From assembly GCA_945872355.1 (NCBI GenBank), contig CAMBZU010000015.1:1-52019 (forward strand): a stretch of DNA of 52,019 bases, in the 5' to 3' direction. Positions 26,284 to 34,342 of the stretch are shown one piece after another; within the stretch, counting starts at the first letter, position 1, and the number at the start of each line of letters is the position of its first letter. Origin of the DNA: Chitinophaga pinensis (GTDB lineage Bacteria > Bacteroidota > Bacteroidia > UBA4408). The notes under the pieces are model-generated. The model made no database searches. It was not told the origin of the DNA and saw nothing but the letters and a program-made list of their open reading frames with translations. The position numbers were made by a program, and so were the translations under genes.

Positions 26284-28005
26284 TTATTTATTTTGTATAA
26301 ATGTTTTTTTTGGTTCGAATGTAGTTAAATTTAAAAACCAATAATTTTCTTGTTCTTCGAAACCTAAATTTTTATAGTGATCTTTCACCATATCGTTTTT
26401 TGGGGTAGGTAAATATTCACCCTTTAAAAAGCTTGATCCATTATTTTTTGCAAATGAGACTATAGTATTTAAAACAAAATTTTCCATGCCTCTTTTAAGC
26501 ACTCTGCAGCTCATAAACCATGAGTCAATAAAAAATATTTCTTTACTTATTTTTTCTAATATGATGGCACAAATAAGTCCATTGTCTCCAAACTTATCTT
26601 CTAAGTTGAACGAAAAACTAGCGTAATTTTCATCAAGGCCTATTTGCGCGATAGCTGCTTCATTATATCTAACCGTTCGTAAGTTAAATTGATTGGATCT
26701 TTGCGAAAGCTGTGCTACGCGTGGCGTGTTAAATTTAGTAAATGGCTCAATCTTCGAAACCATATTTAAACTTACTAAAAAGTCATCCTCATTGACAAAG
26801 CTTTGTTGCAATTGCGTGCGTTGTGCTTCAACTTGATATTGCGTGGTTCTTTCAGCATCTAATGCAGAAAAAGAAACTGTTTCAAATAAATTTAGGGTAT
26901 ATAAATACTCTAAATATTCTGCAGGATCTTCAGGCAACTCAGGCACTGTTATCTCAGGAATATGCTCCCTTACCATGTTTCTTTCAAATGGATTATCATC
27001 TAAAAAAACCATCGAATCAAAGCCTATATTGAGTATGCTTTGAATATGTTTGATGTTGGCTGCTTTATTTTCCCAGTTGGCCACAAAAACCGCTATATCC
27101 TCTAGTCTTAACACCATATCAGGGTGCTTCTCAAATGGCTCTTTGGCTATTGACTCTGTGTTTTTGCTGCAAACGGCTAAAATGATTCCTCTATTTTTCA
27201 GCTCTTTGGCCCAATATTGTAATTCACTAAAAGCCTTACCAATTCCTAATCCTCCAATTTGAATATTTTCAATACCATCATCTCCAATGATACCACCCCA
27301 AGTGGTGTTGTCTAAATCTAAGATCAAACATTTTTTTATTTTACCATCATTTGCATTAATAATGGATAAAGTACGAGCTGCTACCTCAGGCAATGCTTCT
27401 ATATTGAGTACCATCTCTGAATTAACATAAACAGACGGTCTAAACATATTGCTTTTGCCAATTTGATTTTGCAAACTTACTAAATCACAAATAAATAAAT
27501 TACCAATACTCGCACTTAAAGCGGATAATTCTATGTTTAATTTACGTTGCTGATAAAGCCATGATGAGATAATTTTATTAGCATAATTTCCAAATATTTG
27601 GTCATCTATTTCAGGGAAATTATAAAGGATAATTTTAGTGGTAAGATGCTGATTAATTGTATTGCAAATTTCTCGTAATTGATTTATCTTATTGTTTGCA
27701 AAGGCAGTCCTGGCTTCTACATTTGTTTTATAAAACTTGTTCAGCAATTTATGAGAAGCATAAAATATAATTACATAGTCTGCTTTAAATTGATATACTT
27801 CTGAATCGGTGTTTAATAATTGTAGTTCGATTTGATTAAAATCCGCCTCAAAAATATCAATATTTAAATGATAATCGTAAGCAAGTCCTCTTAAAGCTAC
27901 ATTTAAAAATTGAGTTGAAGTATCACCCAAAAGGGCTATTTTTATTGTTTTGAACGAGGAGAAATCTTTCTTAATATTTCTTTTTATTTCATTAAAATGT
28001 TTCAT
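26284..28005 (-). CDS. FkbH-like HAD-IIIC protein
   Basis: 573 residues in three parts: an SGNH-like N-terminal domain (about 1-220, LLGDTSTQF), a HAD phosphatase core (LDLDNTTWGG with D230 and D232, AVCSKN, FLDDNPFERN) and a GNAT-like C-terminal domain (about 400-573). FkbH proteins take a phosphorylated C3 acid such as 1,3-bisphosphoglycerate, dephosphorylate it and load the acyl group onto an ACP. Related proteins load D-lactyl units. The adjacent ACP gene fits this. The actual acyl unit here is not known. First gene of the tightly coupled cluster, 49 bp after the PhaC-like gene. Confidence 0.9.
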   Translation of the reverse strand: MKHFNEIKRNIKKDFSSFKTIKIALLGDTSTQFLNVALRGLAYDYHLNIDIFEADFNQIELQLLNTDSEVYQFKADYVIIFYASHKLLNKFYKTNVEARTAFANNKINQLREICNTINQHLTTKIILYNFPEIDDQIFGNYANKIISSWLYQQRKLNIELSALSASIGNLFICDLVSLQNQIGKSNMFRPSVYVNSEMVLNIEALPEVAARTLSIINANDGKIKKCLILDLDNTTWGGIIGDDGIENIQIGGLGIGKAFSELQYWAKELKNRGIILAVCSKNTESIAKEPFEKHPDMVLRLEDIAVFVANWENKAANIKHIQSILNIGFDSMVFLDDNPFERNMVREHIPEITVPELPEDPAEYLEYLYTLNLFETVSFSALDAERTTQYQVEAQRTQLQQSFVNEDDFLVSLNMVSKIEPFTKFNTPRVAQLSQRSNQFNLRTVRYNEAAIAQIGLDENYASFSFNLEDKFGDNGLICAIILEKISKEIFFIDSWFMSCRVLKRGMENFVLNTIVSFAKNNGSSFLKGEYLPTPKNDMVKDHYKNLGFEEQENYWFLNLTTFEPKKTFIQNK

Positions 28006-28054
28006 AAAATCACGTAAAATATTAATACAAATTCGATTTTAAATTACTTTGTTT

Positions 28055-28699
28055 TTATCCAAAATTATAAGAAAAATATCTTTTCTTATTTATTTTATTC
28101 ATTGGTTTCAAAATTTCATAGTCAACATATCTAAACTCAATAGGTATAAAAGTATAACTTTCATCAAAAATATTGTCATAAGCTTTATCATTGCTTAAAC
28201 GGAAAAGCAAATCTTCATTTACACTAAAATCACTTGATGAAATTGTGGTAATTGTGTTTTTTACTTTATGTGCATAAATGCTGCTTGATGATTTGCATTC
28301 ACGATCACTCACTATGCTGATGCATTGTATTTTATCATCTATATAAATGCTATTCAAGCAATTATTGATGTAGCAATTCATATAATCAGTTGTGCTTAAA
28401 AAAACATAGGCTTTGGATGGATATTCCCAATCAATTTTATTAATACCGAACTCTAATTCCAATAAATTTTTAATTTCAATGTTGTTGCTCTGCAAATCCA
28501 AAATGTTATAACGACTCACTAATTTATAAACAATAAGCACAGGAGGTTTATGTTGGGGCATTGTTTCAGGATCGTAACGAAATAATTTTAATTTATCCTG
28601 TCTATAAAATAGTTTCTTTTGCCTTGAAACTACTTCAACTTCCTCTGTCTTCGATAAAGTATGGTGTATTTTCATTAATTTGGCTGTTGTGTCAGTCAT
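28055..28699 (-). CDS. Truncated, catalytically incomplete PHA-synthase (PhaC)-like protein
   Basis: 214 residues that by eye follow class III PHA synthase: KPPVLIVYKLVSRYNILDLQ (51-70), IDWEYP (89-94), KVKNTITTISSSDFS (145-159) and LLFR (164-167). The lipase box, normally GxCxGG with the catalytic Cys, should lie near 128-137 but reads SDRECKSSSS, so the nucleophile context is lost. The protein then stops about 140 residues early, without the catalytic Asp and His. It is either a decaying gene or a small pseudoenzyme. It has an intact frame, an AGGA ribosome site and a -7 box. Confidence 0.65.
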   Translation of the reverse strand: MTDTTAKLMKIHHTLSKTEEVEVVSRQKKLFYRQDKLKLFRYDPETMPQHKPPVLIVYKLVSRYNILDLQSNNIEIKNLLELEFGINKIDWEYPSKAYVFLSTTDYMNCYINNCLNSIYIDDKIQCISIVSDRECKSSSSIYAHKVKNTITTISSSDFSVNEDLLFRLSNDKAYDNIFDESYTFIPIEFRYVDYEILKPMNKINKKRYFSYNFG

Positions 28700-29364
28700 T
28701 TCCTGAATTTTTTTTCACTTGCATTTATGTTTATAATAAGGATTCTTTAGTGTGCAAATTTATAATAAAAAATTCTATAGTGAAAGCTATGAAGCATTAA
28801 ATTTATCTTCTACTAATTATTTCTTACCATCAGCTGCTTTTATAGTTTTTGCAACTTTTTATTCTTCTAACTCAACCTTAATTGGTTTTGAAGCTGACAA
28901 TTTTAGGTCTAGAGATTATACTTAGTTCTTTAAATAATGAATAGTTTTATGAAATTTATTCATTTTAGAATTAAGGAGAAGTTAAAAAAACAATCTATTA
29001 AAGCTAGATATTATAGTTTTATTTTTTTGTAACCACTTGTATATGCTTATCAAAGTTTTTTGACAAGCATTATAAATTAAATATTTTATTTGAACCTTTT
29101 ATCTATAGTATAAAGCTTAGTTATAACTTAGTGTATTGGTTCTATTATTTGATGTCAAATGAAATAGTGCTTTATTTATAAAAAAAATATTTGTGATTGT
29201 TAGATAATCATTTGTTGCGAATAATTACTAAGCATTTATGTGAAGTTGATCAAACGGCTTTCATTTTTTTGTTGGATTTGTATAATTTACACTAAGAAGT
29301 GATTCATCTTTTATCAATATCAATTACAATTTATTTTATTTTTAATATATGTAAACAACAAGCC
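28700..29364. other. Long AT-rich gap with a possible decayed coding remnant
   Basis: No intact gene. On the minus strand 28817-28915 translates to a coding-like helix-forming stretch (SASKPIKVELEE, stop, KVAKTIKAADGKK, stop) interrupted by one in-frame TAA at 28859-28861, with further stops upstream. This may be the C-terminal remnant of a lost gene. A 12-bp hairpin with one mismatch lies at 29043-29070 (ATGCTTATCAAA/TTTGACAAGCAT) without a T tract. The rest shows nothing I recognise. Confidence 0.4.
28755..28762 (-). promoter_or_regulatory. -7 element upstream of the PhaC-like gene
   Basis: TAAATTTG on the minus strand, an exact TAnnTTTG, 55 bp before the ATG at 28699. It could drive the whole minus-strand run to 22557. 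No clear -33 box. Confidence 0.45.
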
Positions 29365-29372
29365 TACTTTTG
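29365..29372 (+). promoter_or_regulatory. -7 element of the carotenoid desaturase gene
   Basis: TACTTTTG, exact TAnnTTTG, 28 bp before the TTG codon at 29401. Its position excludes the longer reading frame that would begin at 29299. Confidence 0.55.
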
Positions 29373-29400
29373 TGTAATATATATTTTAAGAAACAAACTA

Positions 29401-30867
29401 TTGAAAGCAGTAATAATTGGAAGTGGTATTGCAGGTTTGGCAAGTGCCATAAGATTGGCAAAGCTTGGCTATGAAACCGAAGTGTTTGAAGCAAACGCTT
29501 TTGTTGGTGGTAAATTATCTCAGTTTAATATTGATGGTTTTAGATTCGATAGAGGGCCTTCATTATTTACAATGCCACAGTTAATTAATGATTTATTCGA
29601 GTTGTGTGGCAAAGACGCTCACAAAGAATTTCAATACATTCAACTGGAAGAATCATGTCGTTATTTTTATGATGATGCTAAAGTTTTTCATGCTTATCAT
29701 GATCAAACAAAACTGGCAAAAGAAGTAAATGATGTGTTTAATTTGGATGCAAATACCTTTATAAAGCATTTGCAACGCAGCAAAACCATGCATCAATATT
29801 TAAGTAAATTATTTATGGAGCGCTCTCTTCATAAGGCAAAGAACTATTTCAATAAAGAAACCTTTGCTGCGATAAAGCATATTCCTCAACTTGGTTTGTT
29901 TGATAATTTAAATAATTATCATCATAAACATATTCAGCATCCACAATTGGTGCAGTATTTCAATCGCTTTGCAACATATAATGGAAGCAATCCATATTTA
30001 GCGCCTGCAACGCTGCACATTATTCCACATTTAGAACATGGCATTGGTGCTTTTTTTCCTGTCAATGGCATGTATCAAATTACTGATAGTTTATATAAAT
30101 TAGCTTTAAAGGTAGGTGTGAAATTTCAATTGAATACCAGGGTTAATGCTATAGTTGTGAATGATAAAAAAGCAGCTGGTATTATTACAAATAAAGCTGA
30201 AATAAAAGCTGATGTTGTTGTTTCAAATATGGATGTATATCATACCTACAAAAAGTTATTACCACATGAAAAGCATCCTGAACAAATTCTAAATCAAGAG
30301 AAATCGAGCTCAGCGCTTATCTTTTATTGGGGAATAAATACCTCTTTTGAGCAACTTCATTTGCACAATATCTTTTTTAGCAATGATTATCAAAGAGAAT
30401 TCGAAGGCATTGCAGGAACAAAAGAAATTTATCATGATCCAACAGTGTATGTAAATATCACTGCTAAATTATGTAAAACCGATGCTCCTGATGGTATGGA
30501 AAATTGGTTTGTGATGGTAAACGTACCGCATAACAATGGTCAAGATTGGGAACAAATTGTGGACAGGTGTAGAGAAAATATAATTAAAAAATTAACTAAG
30601 ATTTTAAAAGTTGATATTGCAAAGCACATTATTGCCGAGCAAAATTGGACACCGCCTGGCATCGAACAATTAACGTCATCATTTAAAGGAGCACTATACG
30701 GAAATGCAAGTAACAACAAAATGGCCGCTTTTTTAAGACATCGCAACCAAAGTAAAGACATCAAAAACTTATATTTTTGTGGTGGAAGTGTGCATCCAGG
30801 CGGCGGCATTCCTTTGTGCTTGCTATCAGCAAAAATTGTAGCTGATTTGGTAAAAGAAAGTAGCTAA
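29401..30867 (+). CDS. crtD: Carotenoid desaturase, CrtD/CrtI family
   Basis: 488-residue FAD amine-oxidase-fold enzyme of carotenoid synthesis. Dinucleotide motif at the very N-terminus (VIIGSGIAGLASAIRLAKLG), FDRGPSLFTMP block, and the C-terminal family signature SVHPGGGIPLCLLSAK. The block ATYNGSNPYLAPATL resembles 1-hydroxycarotenoid 3,4-desaturases (CrtD) more than phytoene desaturase, and no crtB lies nearby. I place the start at TTG 29401 because the FAD motif begins there and the -7 box is at 29365-29372. The in-frame extension to 29299 would be a non-homologous hydrophobic tail over the promoter. Confidence 0.82.
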   Translation: MKAVIIGSGIAGLASAIRLAKLGYETEVFEANAFVGGKLSQFNIDGFRFDRGPSLFTMPQLINDLFELCGKDAHKEFQYIQLEESCRYFYDDAKVFHAYHDQTKLAKEVNDVFNLDANTFIKHLQRSKTMHQYLSKLFMERSLHKAKNYFNKETFAAIKHIPQLGLFDNLNNYHHKHIQHPQLVQYFNRFATYNGSNPYLAPATLHIIPHLEHGIGAFFPVNGMYQITDSLYKLALKVGVKFQLNTRVNAIVVNDKKAAGIITNKAEIKADVVVSNMDVYHTYKKLLPHEKHPEQILNQEKSSSALIFYWGINTSFEQLHLHNIFFSNDYQREFEGIAGTKEIYHDPTVYVNITAKLCKTDAPDGMENWFVMVNVPHNNGQDWEQIVDRCRENIIKKLTKILKVDIAKHIIAEQNWTPPGIEQLTSSFKGALYGNASNNKMAAFLRHRNQSKDIKNLYFCGGSVHPGGGIPLCLLSAKIVADLVKESS

Positions 30868-30871
30868 TTGG

Positions 30872-31096
30872 TTGATTAGCTAATTAGCTGATGGATGCAT
30901 GATTTTCTTTAAAGTTATATTTTGCAACGCTTCAATAATTAGGCAATCGCCTATAAAAAGCATAGTGCTGTATGTTGCCATATCACTACAACAGTAAGCC
31001 TTTTCATTTCAATTGTTATTTCTGCAACTGTCTCGTCATAACGTTTAAGAATAAGCCTGTTCGGACTATCAGCTAATCAGCTAATTCGCTAATCAA
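30872..31096. repeat. Pair of 21-bp inverted repeats flanking a 183-bp AT-rich spacer
   Basis: Left arm 30872-30892 (TTGATTAGCTAATTAGCTGAT) and right arm 31076-31096 match at 20 of 21 positions as inverted copies. Extra AGCTAAT units flank both arms. There is no ORF between them. The right arm covers the last 8 bases of the Sir2-family gene and supplies its stop codon. It could be a MITE-like element or a pair of dispersed GCTAAT repeats. Confidence 0.6.
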
Positions 31097-31778
31097 ATTG
31101 CTCCAAATGTTTCAAAAGTACTTTCACTCCCTTAACCGCAGTAGCTTGTATAGATGTCATGTTTTCAACATAGCTTACATTTGGAACTACCGGATCAATA
31201 ATAAATTTGGGAATGGCAATAGGCGCATATTCCAATAAACTTGCCGCAGGATATACCACTAATGAAGAGCCAATCACCACAAATATATCTGCTTTAGATG
31301 CAATGCGGCATGCAACATCCATCATTGGCACTGCTTCTCCAAACCAAACAATATGCGGCCTTAACTGACTTCCTTTTTCGCATTGATCATTTAATTTTAA
31401 ATCAGCTCCATCAATGTCATAAACTAAACTTTCATCAATCGTACTGCGGCTTTTCATGAGTTCTCCATGTAAATGCATCACATTTTTACTGCCCGCACGT
31501 TCATGTAAATTGTCAATGTTTTGTGTAATGATACTAACTTTAAATTGCTGCTCAAGTGCAGCTAAGGCAAGGTGTGCGGCATTTGGTTTAGCTTGTAAAC
31601 ATTGTGCCCTGCGTTGATTGTAAAAATCCAAAACCAATGCCCTATCCTTTTGCCAAGCTTGTGGTGTGGCAACATCTTCAATACGGTAATTTTCCCATAA
31701 ACCATCGCTGTCTCTAAAGGTCTTAATCCCACTCTCTGCGCTCATGCCAGCGCCTGTAAATACCACTATGTGTTTCAT
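31089..31778 (-). CDS. Sir2-family NAD-dependent protein deacylase, zinc-cysteine-free
   Basis: 229 residues. NAD-binding GAGMSAESGI (9-18), TQNIDNLH (85-92) and catalytic H104 (HLHGE) are present. Y53 and R56 (FYNQRR) match the Y-x-x-R motif that in SIRT5 and CobB favours negatively charged acyl groups such as succinyl. The small domain, which usually carries two CxxC zinc pairs, has a single Cys (133) here. I believe this zinc-less form is common in Bacteroidota. It is probably a metabolic lysine deacylase. Its tail end overlaps the inverted repeat. Confidence 0.9.
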   Translation of the reverse strand: MKHIVVFTGAGMSAESGIKTFRDSDGLWENYRIEDVATPQAWQKDRALVLDFYNQRRAQCLQAKPNAAHLALAALEQQFKVSIITQNIDNLHERAGSKNVMHLHGELMKSRSTIDESLVYDIDGADLKLNDQCEKGSQLRPHIVWFGEAVPMMDVACRIASKADIFVVIGSSLVVYPAASLLEYAPIAIPKFIIDPVVPNVSYVENMTSIQATAVKGVKVLLKHLEQFD

Positions 31779-31928
31779 CTTCTTTTTTATTGCAAGTTAA
31801 TCAATAATAGGCTGCCAAACAAATAATATTTATTGTTGTTTATATATGTTGTATTGTCGATAAACGAATAAATCTTGCATTTTATTTCAATCAATAACTT
31901 AATGTAAAATTAACTTTTGTTACCATCG

Positions 31929-31956
31929 GGAAACTATTTAATTAAAAATAGTTTCC
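31929..31956. promoter_or_regulatory. Perfect 11-bp-arm palindrome, operator candidate for the TonB receptor gene
   Basis: GGAAACTATTT (31929-31939), 6-bp centre AATTAA, AAATAGTTTCC (31946-31956), with no mismatch. It ends 1 bp before the -7 box TAGTTTTG and covers the -33 position, a classical place for a repressor dimer. No regulator gene lies next to it. Confidence 0.65.
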
Positions 31957-31957
31957 A

Positions 31958-31965
31958 TAGTTTTG
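31958..31965 (+). promoter_or_regulatory. -7 element of the TonB receptor/DUF4249 operon
   Basis: TAGTTTTG, exact TAnnTTTG, 19 bp before the ATG at 31985. No TTG at the -33 position, which is instead occupied by the palindrome. Confidence 0.6.
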
Positions 31966-31984
31966 CACCTTGAATTTTTAATTT

Positions 31985-34342
31985 ATGAATAAGTTTCTTT
32001 TACCCCTTTTTTTCTATTTAATAATCAGCATACCGGCATTTTCTCAACAAAAGTTTACCATTAGCGGCCATATTAAAGATGCCCTTTCTGGCGAAGATAT
32101 TATTGGTGCCAGTGTATTTGCGCAAGAAACTAAGTTAAGTGTGGCTGCCAATATTTATGGCTTTTATTCCTTAACACTTCCTGCCGGCAAACATACCATC
32201 ACAATCAGCAACCTTGGTTTTAATTCAATAAGTAAAGTAATTGATTTAGATAAGAATGTAATTTTTGATGCAAACTTGGTAACAAAAAGTGAACAACTAA
32301 AAGAAGTTGAAATTACTTCCGAAAAATCTGATGCAAATGTCAGAGACATTCAAATGAGTGTAGCCAAATTAGATATAAAAACCATTCAAAAAGTGCCTGC
32401 TTTTTTAGGTGAAGTAGATTTGGTAAAAGTTATTCAATTGCTGCCTGGTGTTAGCACAGTTGGCGAGGGCGCTTCTGGTTTTAATGTGAGAGGTGGTAGT
32501 ATTGATCAAAATTTGGTTTTGCTCGATGATGCACCTGTGTACAATTCTTCTCATTTATTCGGCTTTTTTTCAGTGTTCAATCCCGATGCAGTTAAAGATG
32601 TTAAACTGTATAAAGGCGGTATTCCTGCGCAATATGGTGGTCGACTTTCTTCTTTGTTAGATGTTCGCCTAAAAGATGGAAACAATAAAACTTTTCATGT
32701 TGATGGTGGTTTAGGTTTGCTTTTCAGCAGATTAAGTTTCGAAGGACCTTTGGTAAAAGATAAATCCTCATTTATAATTGCAGCACGCAGAAGTTATTTT
32801 GATGTTTTTTTTCCCTTCTCTAAAAACAAAGACATCAAAAAAGCAAAAGCCTATTTTTATGATTTAACTGTAAAATTAAATTATATCCTAAACAGTAAAA
32901 ATAGAATTTATTTATCAGGTTATTTTGGCCGCGATGCTTTTGGAATCGGTGAACCAGCCTTCGGATTTAATTGGGGAAACTCAACAGGAAGTTTCCGCTG
33001 GAATCATGTATACAACAGCAAAATATTTAGCAACATATCCTTAATCTATAGTAACTATGATTACCTAATAAGCGTAGGCGATGATTACGATGGTTTTAAC
33101 TGGAAATCAAAAATTATAAATTATAGCATCAAACCTGAGTTTACCTATTACTTGAATCCTAAAAATACAATCACTTTTGGAGGTACATCAACCTATTATA
33201 ATTTTGATCCGGGGCGATTGGTGTTTTATAGTAAGGGAGAAAAAAGAGAACTAGGGTCTGATCCTAAATACACGCTCGAAAACGCACTTTACGCAGGTAA
33301 TGAGCAAATTATTAATGCAAGAATTTCTATGCAATATGGAATAAGATTTTCAAACTTTAATTATGTTGGAAAAGGAACAGCTTATTACTTTAATGATACC
33401 ATCCCAAATGTTAAGAAAGACACAATTGGCGCCAGATCTTATTCAAATTTAGAAGTAATTAAGTCATACAATAATTGGGAGCCGCGCTTTAGTTTAAAGT
33501 TTGAAATTACCGACCAATCTTCACTAAAAGCAAGTTATAATAGAACTACACAAAATTTGCATTTAATTTCGAACACTGCAGCAAGTACACCATTAGATGT
33601 TTGGGTACCTAGCACAAATAATATTAAACCACAAATAGCCGATCAAGTGGCTTTGGGCTATTTTAAAAACTTTAAAGAAGATAATACCTACGAAACTTCT
33701 CTTGAGGTGTATTATAAAGAAATGAGAAACCAAGTTGATTATATTGACGGGGCCGATCTTTTATTAAATAAATTACTTGAAGGTGATTTAATGAGTGGCA
33801 AAGGTCGTGCATATGGTGTTGAGGTTTATTTAAAAAAGGCAAAGGGTGATTTTACGGGTTGGGTAAGTTACACATTGGCACGCTCCGAAAGAAAAGTAAT
33901 AGGCATTAATAACGATAGCTGGTATCCAAATAGATTCGACAAAGCGCATAACTTGAATCTAGTGGGCATGTACACTGTCAATAAAAAAATTGAAGTAAGT
34001 AGTACTTTTGTTTTTGGCACAGGAACACCCACAACTTTTCCTACCAATCGTATCGAATATGGTGGCTTTGTTATTCCTCATAATGTTTATGGAACGCGCA
34101 ACAATGCAAGAATTCCAAACTATCACAGGCTCGATTTATCTTTAACATGGCATATGAAAGATAAAAAATCGGGCAAGTACAAACACAATTGGGTATTTTC
34201 AGTGTATAATGCCTATGCACGCAAAAACCCTTTCAGTATCTATTTTAGAGGTAATCCTGAAAATCCATCGCAAACACAAGCAATACAGTTTTCTGTTGTG
34301 GGTAATGTTATTCCTTCAGTGGCCTATAATTTTAAATTTTAA
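31985..34342 (+). CDS. TonB-dependent receptor with carboxypeptidase-like N-terminal domain
   Basis: 785-residue outer-membrane active transporter. Signal peptide about 1-20, CarboxypepD_reg-like beta-sandwich (about 22-110, ISGHIKDALSGEDIIGASV), plug domain (LPGVSTVGEGASGFNVRGG, GGIPAQYGGRLSSLLDVRLKDG) and a barrel to the C-terminus. It shares a transcript with the DUF4249 lipoprotein (stop and start overlap, TAATG). Such pairs are common in Bacteroidota and their substrates are mostly unknown. The perfect palindrome at its promoter points to repressor control. Confidence 0.92.
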   Translation: MNKFLLPLFFYLIISIPAFSQQKFTISGHIKDALSGEDIIGASVFAQETKLSVAANIYGFYSLTLPAGKHTITISNLGFNSISKVIDLDKNVIFDANLVTKSEQLKEVEITSEKSDANVRDIQMSVAKLDIKTIQKVPAFLGEVDLVKVIQLLPGVSTVGEGASGFNVRGGSIDQNLVLLDDAPVYNSSHLFGFFSVFNPDAVKDVKLYKGGIPAQYGGRLSSLLDVRLKDGNNKTFHVDGGLGLLFSRLSFEGPLVKDKSSFIIAARRSYFDVFFPFSKNKDIKKAKAYFYDLTVKLNYILNSKNRIYLSGYFGRDAFGIGEPAFGFNWGNSTGSFRWNHVYNSKIFSNISLIYSNYDYLISVGDDYDGFNWKSKIINYSIKPEFTYYLNPKNTITFGGTSTYYNFDPGRLVFYSKGEKRELGSDPKYTLENALYAGNEQIINARISMQYGIRFSNFNYVGKGTAYYFNDTIPNVKKDTIGARSYSNLEVIKSYNNWEPRFSLKFEITDQSSLKASYNRTTQNLHLISNTAASTPLDVWVPSTNNIKPQIADQVALGYFKNFKEDNTYETSLEVYYKEMRNQVDYIDGADLLLNKLLEGDLMSGKGRAYGVEVYLKKAKGDFTGWVSYTLARSERKVIGINNDSWYPNRFDKAHNLNLVGMYTVNKKIEVSSTFVFGTGTPTTFPTNRIEYGGFVIPHNVYGTRNNARIPNYHRLDLSLTWHMKDKKSGKYKHNWVFSVYNAYARKNPFSIYFRGNPENPSQTQAIQFSVVGNVIPSVAYNFKF

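Noticed and set aside
29299-29400. N-terminal extension of the carotenoid desaturase
   Set aside because: The -7 promoter box lies inside it, and the FAD-binding motif that opens the family starts at 29401.
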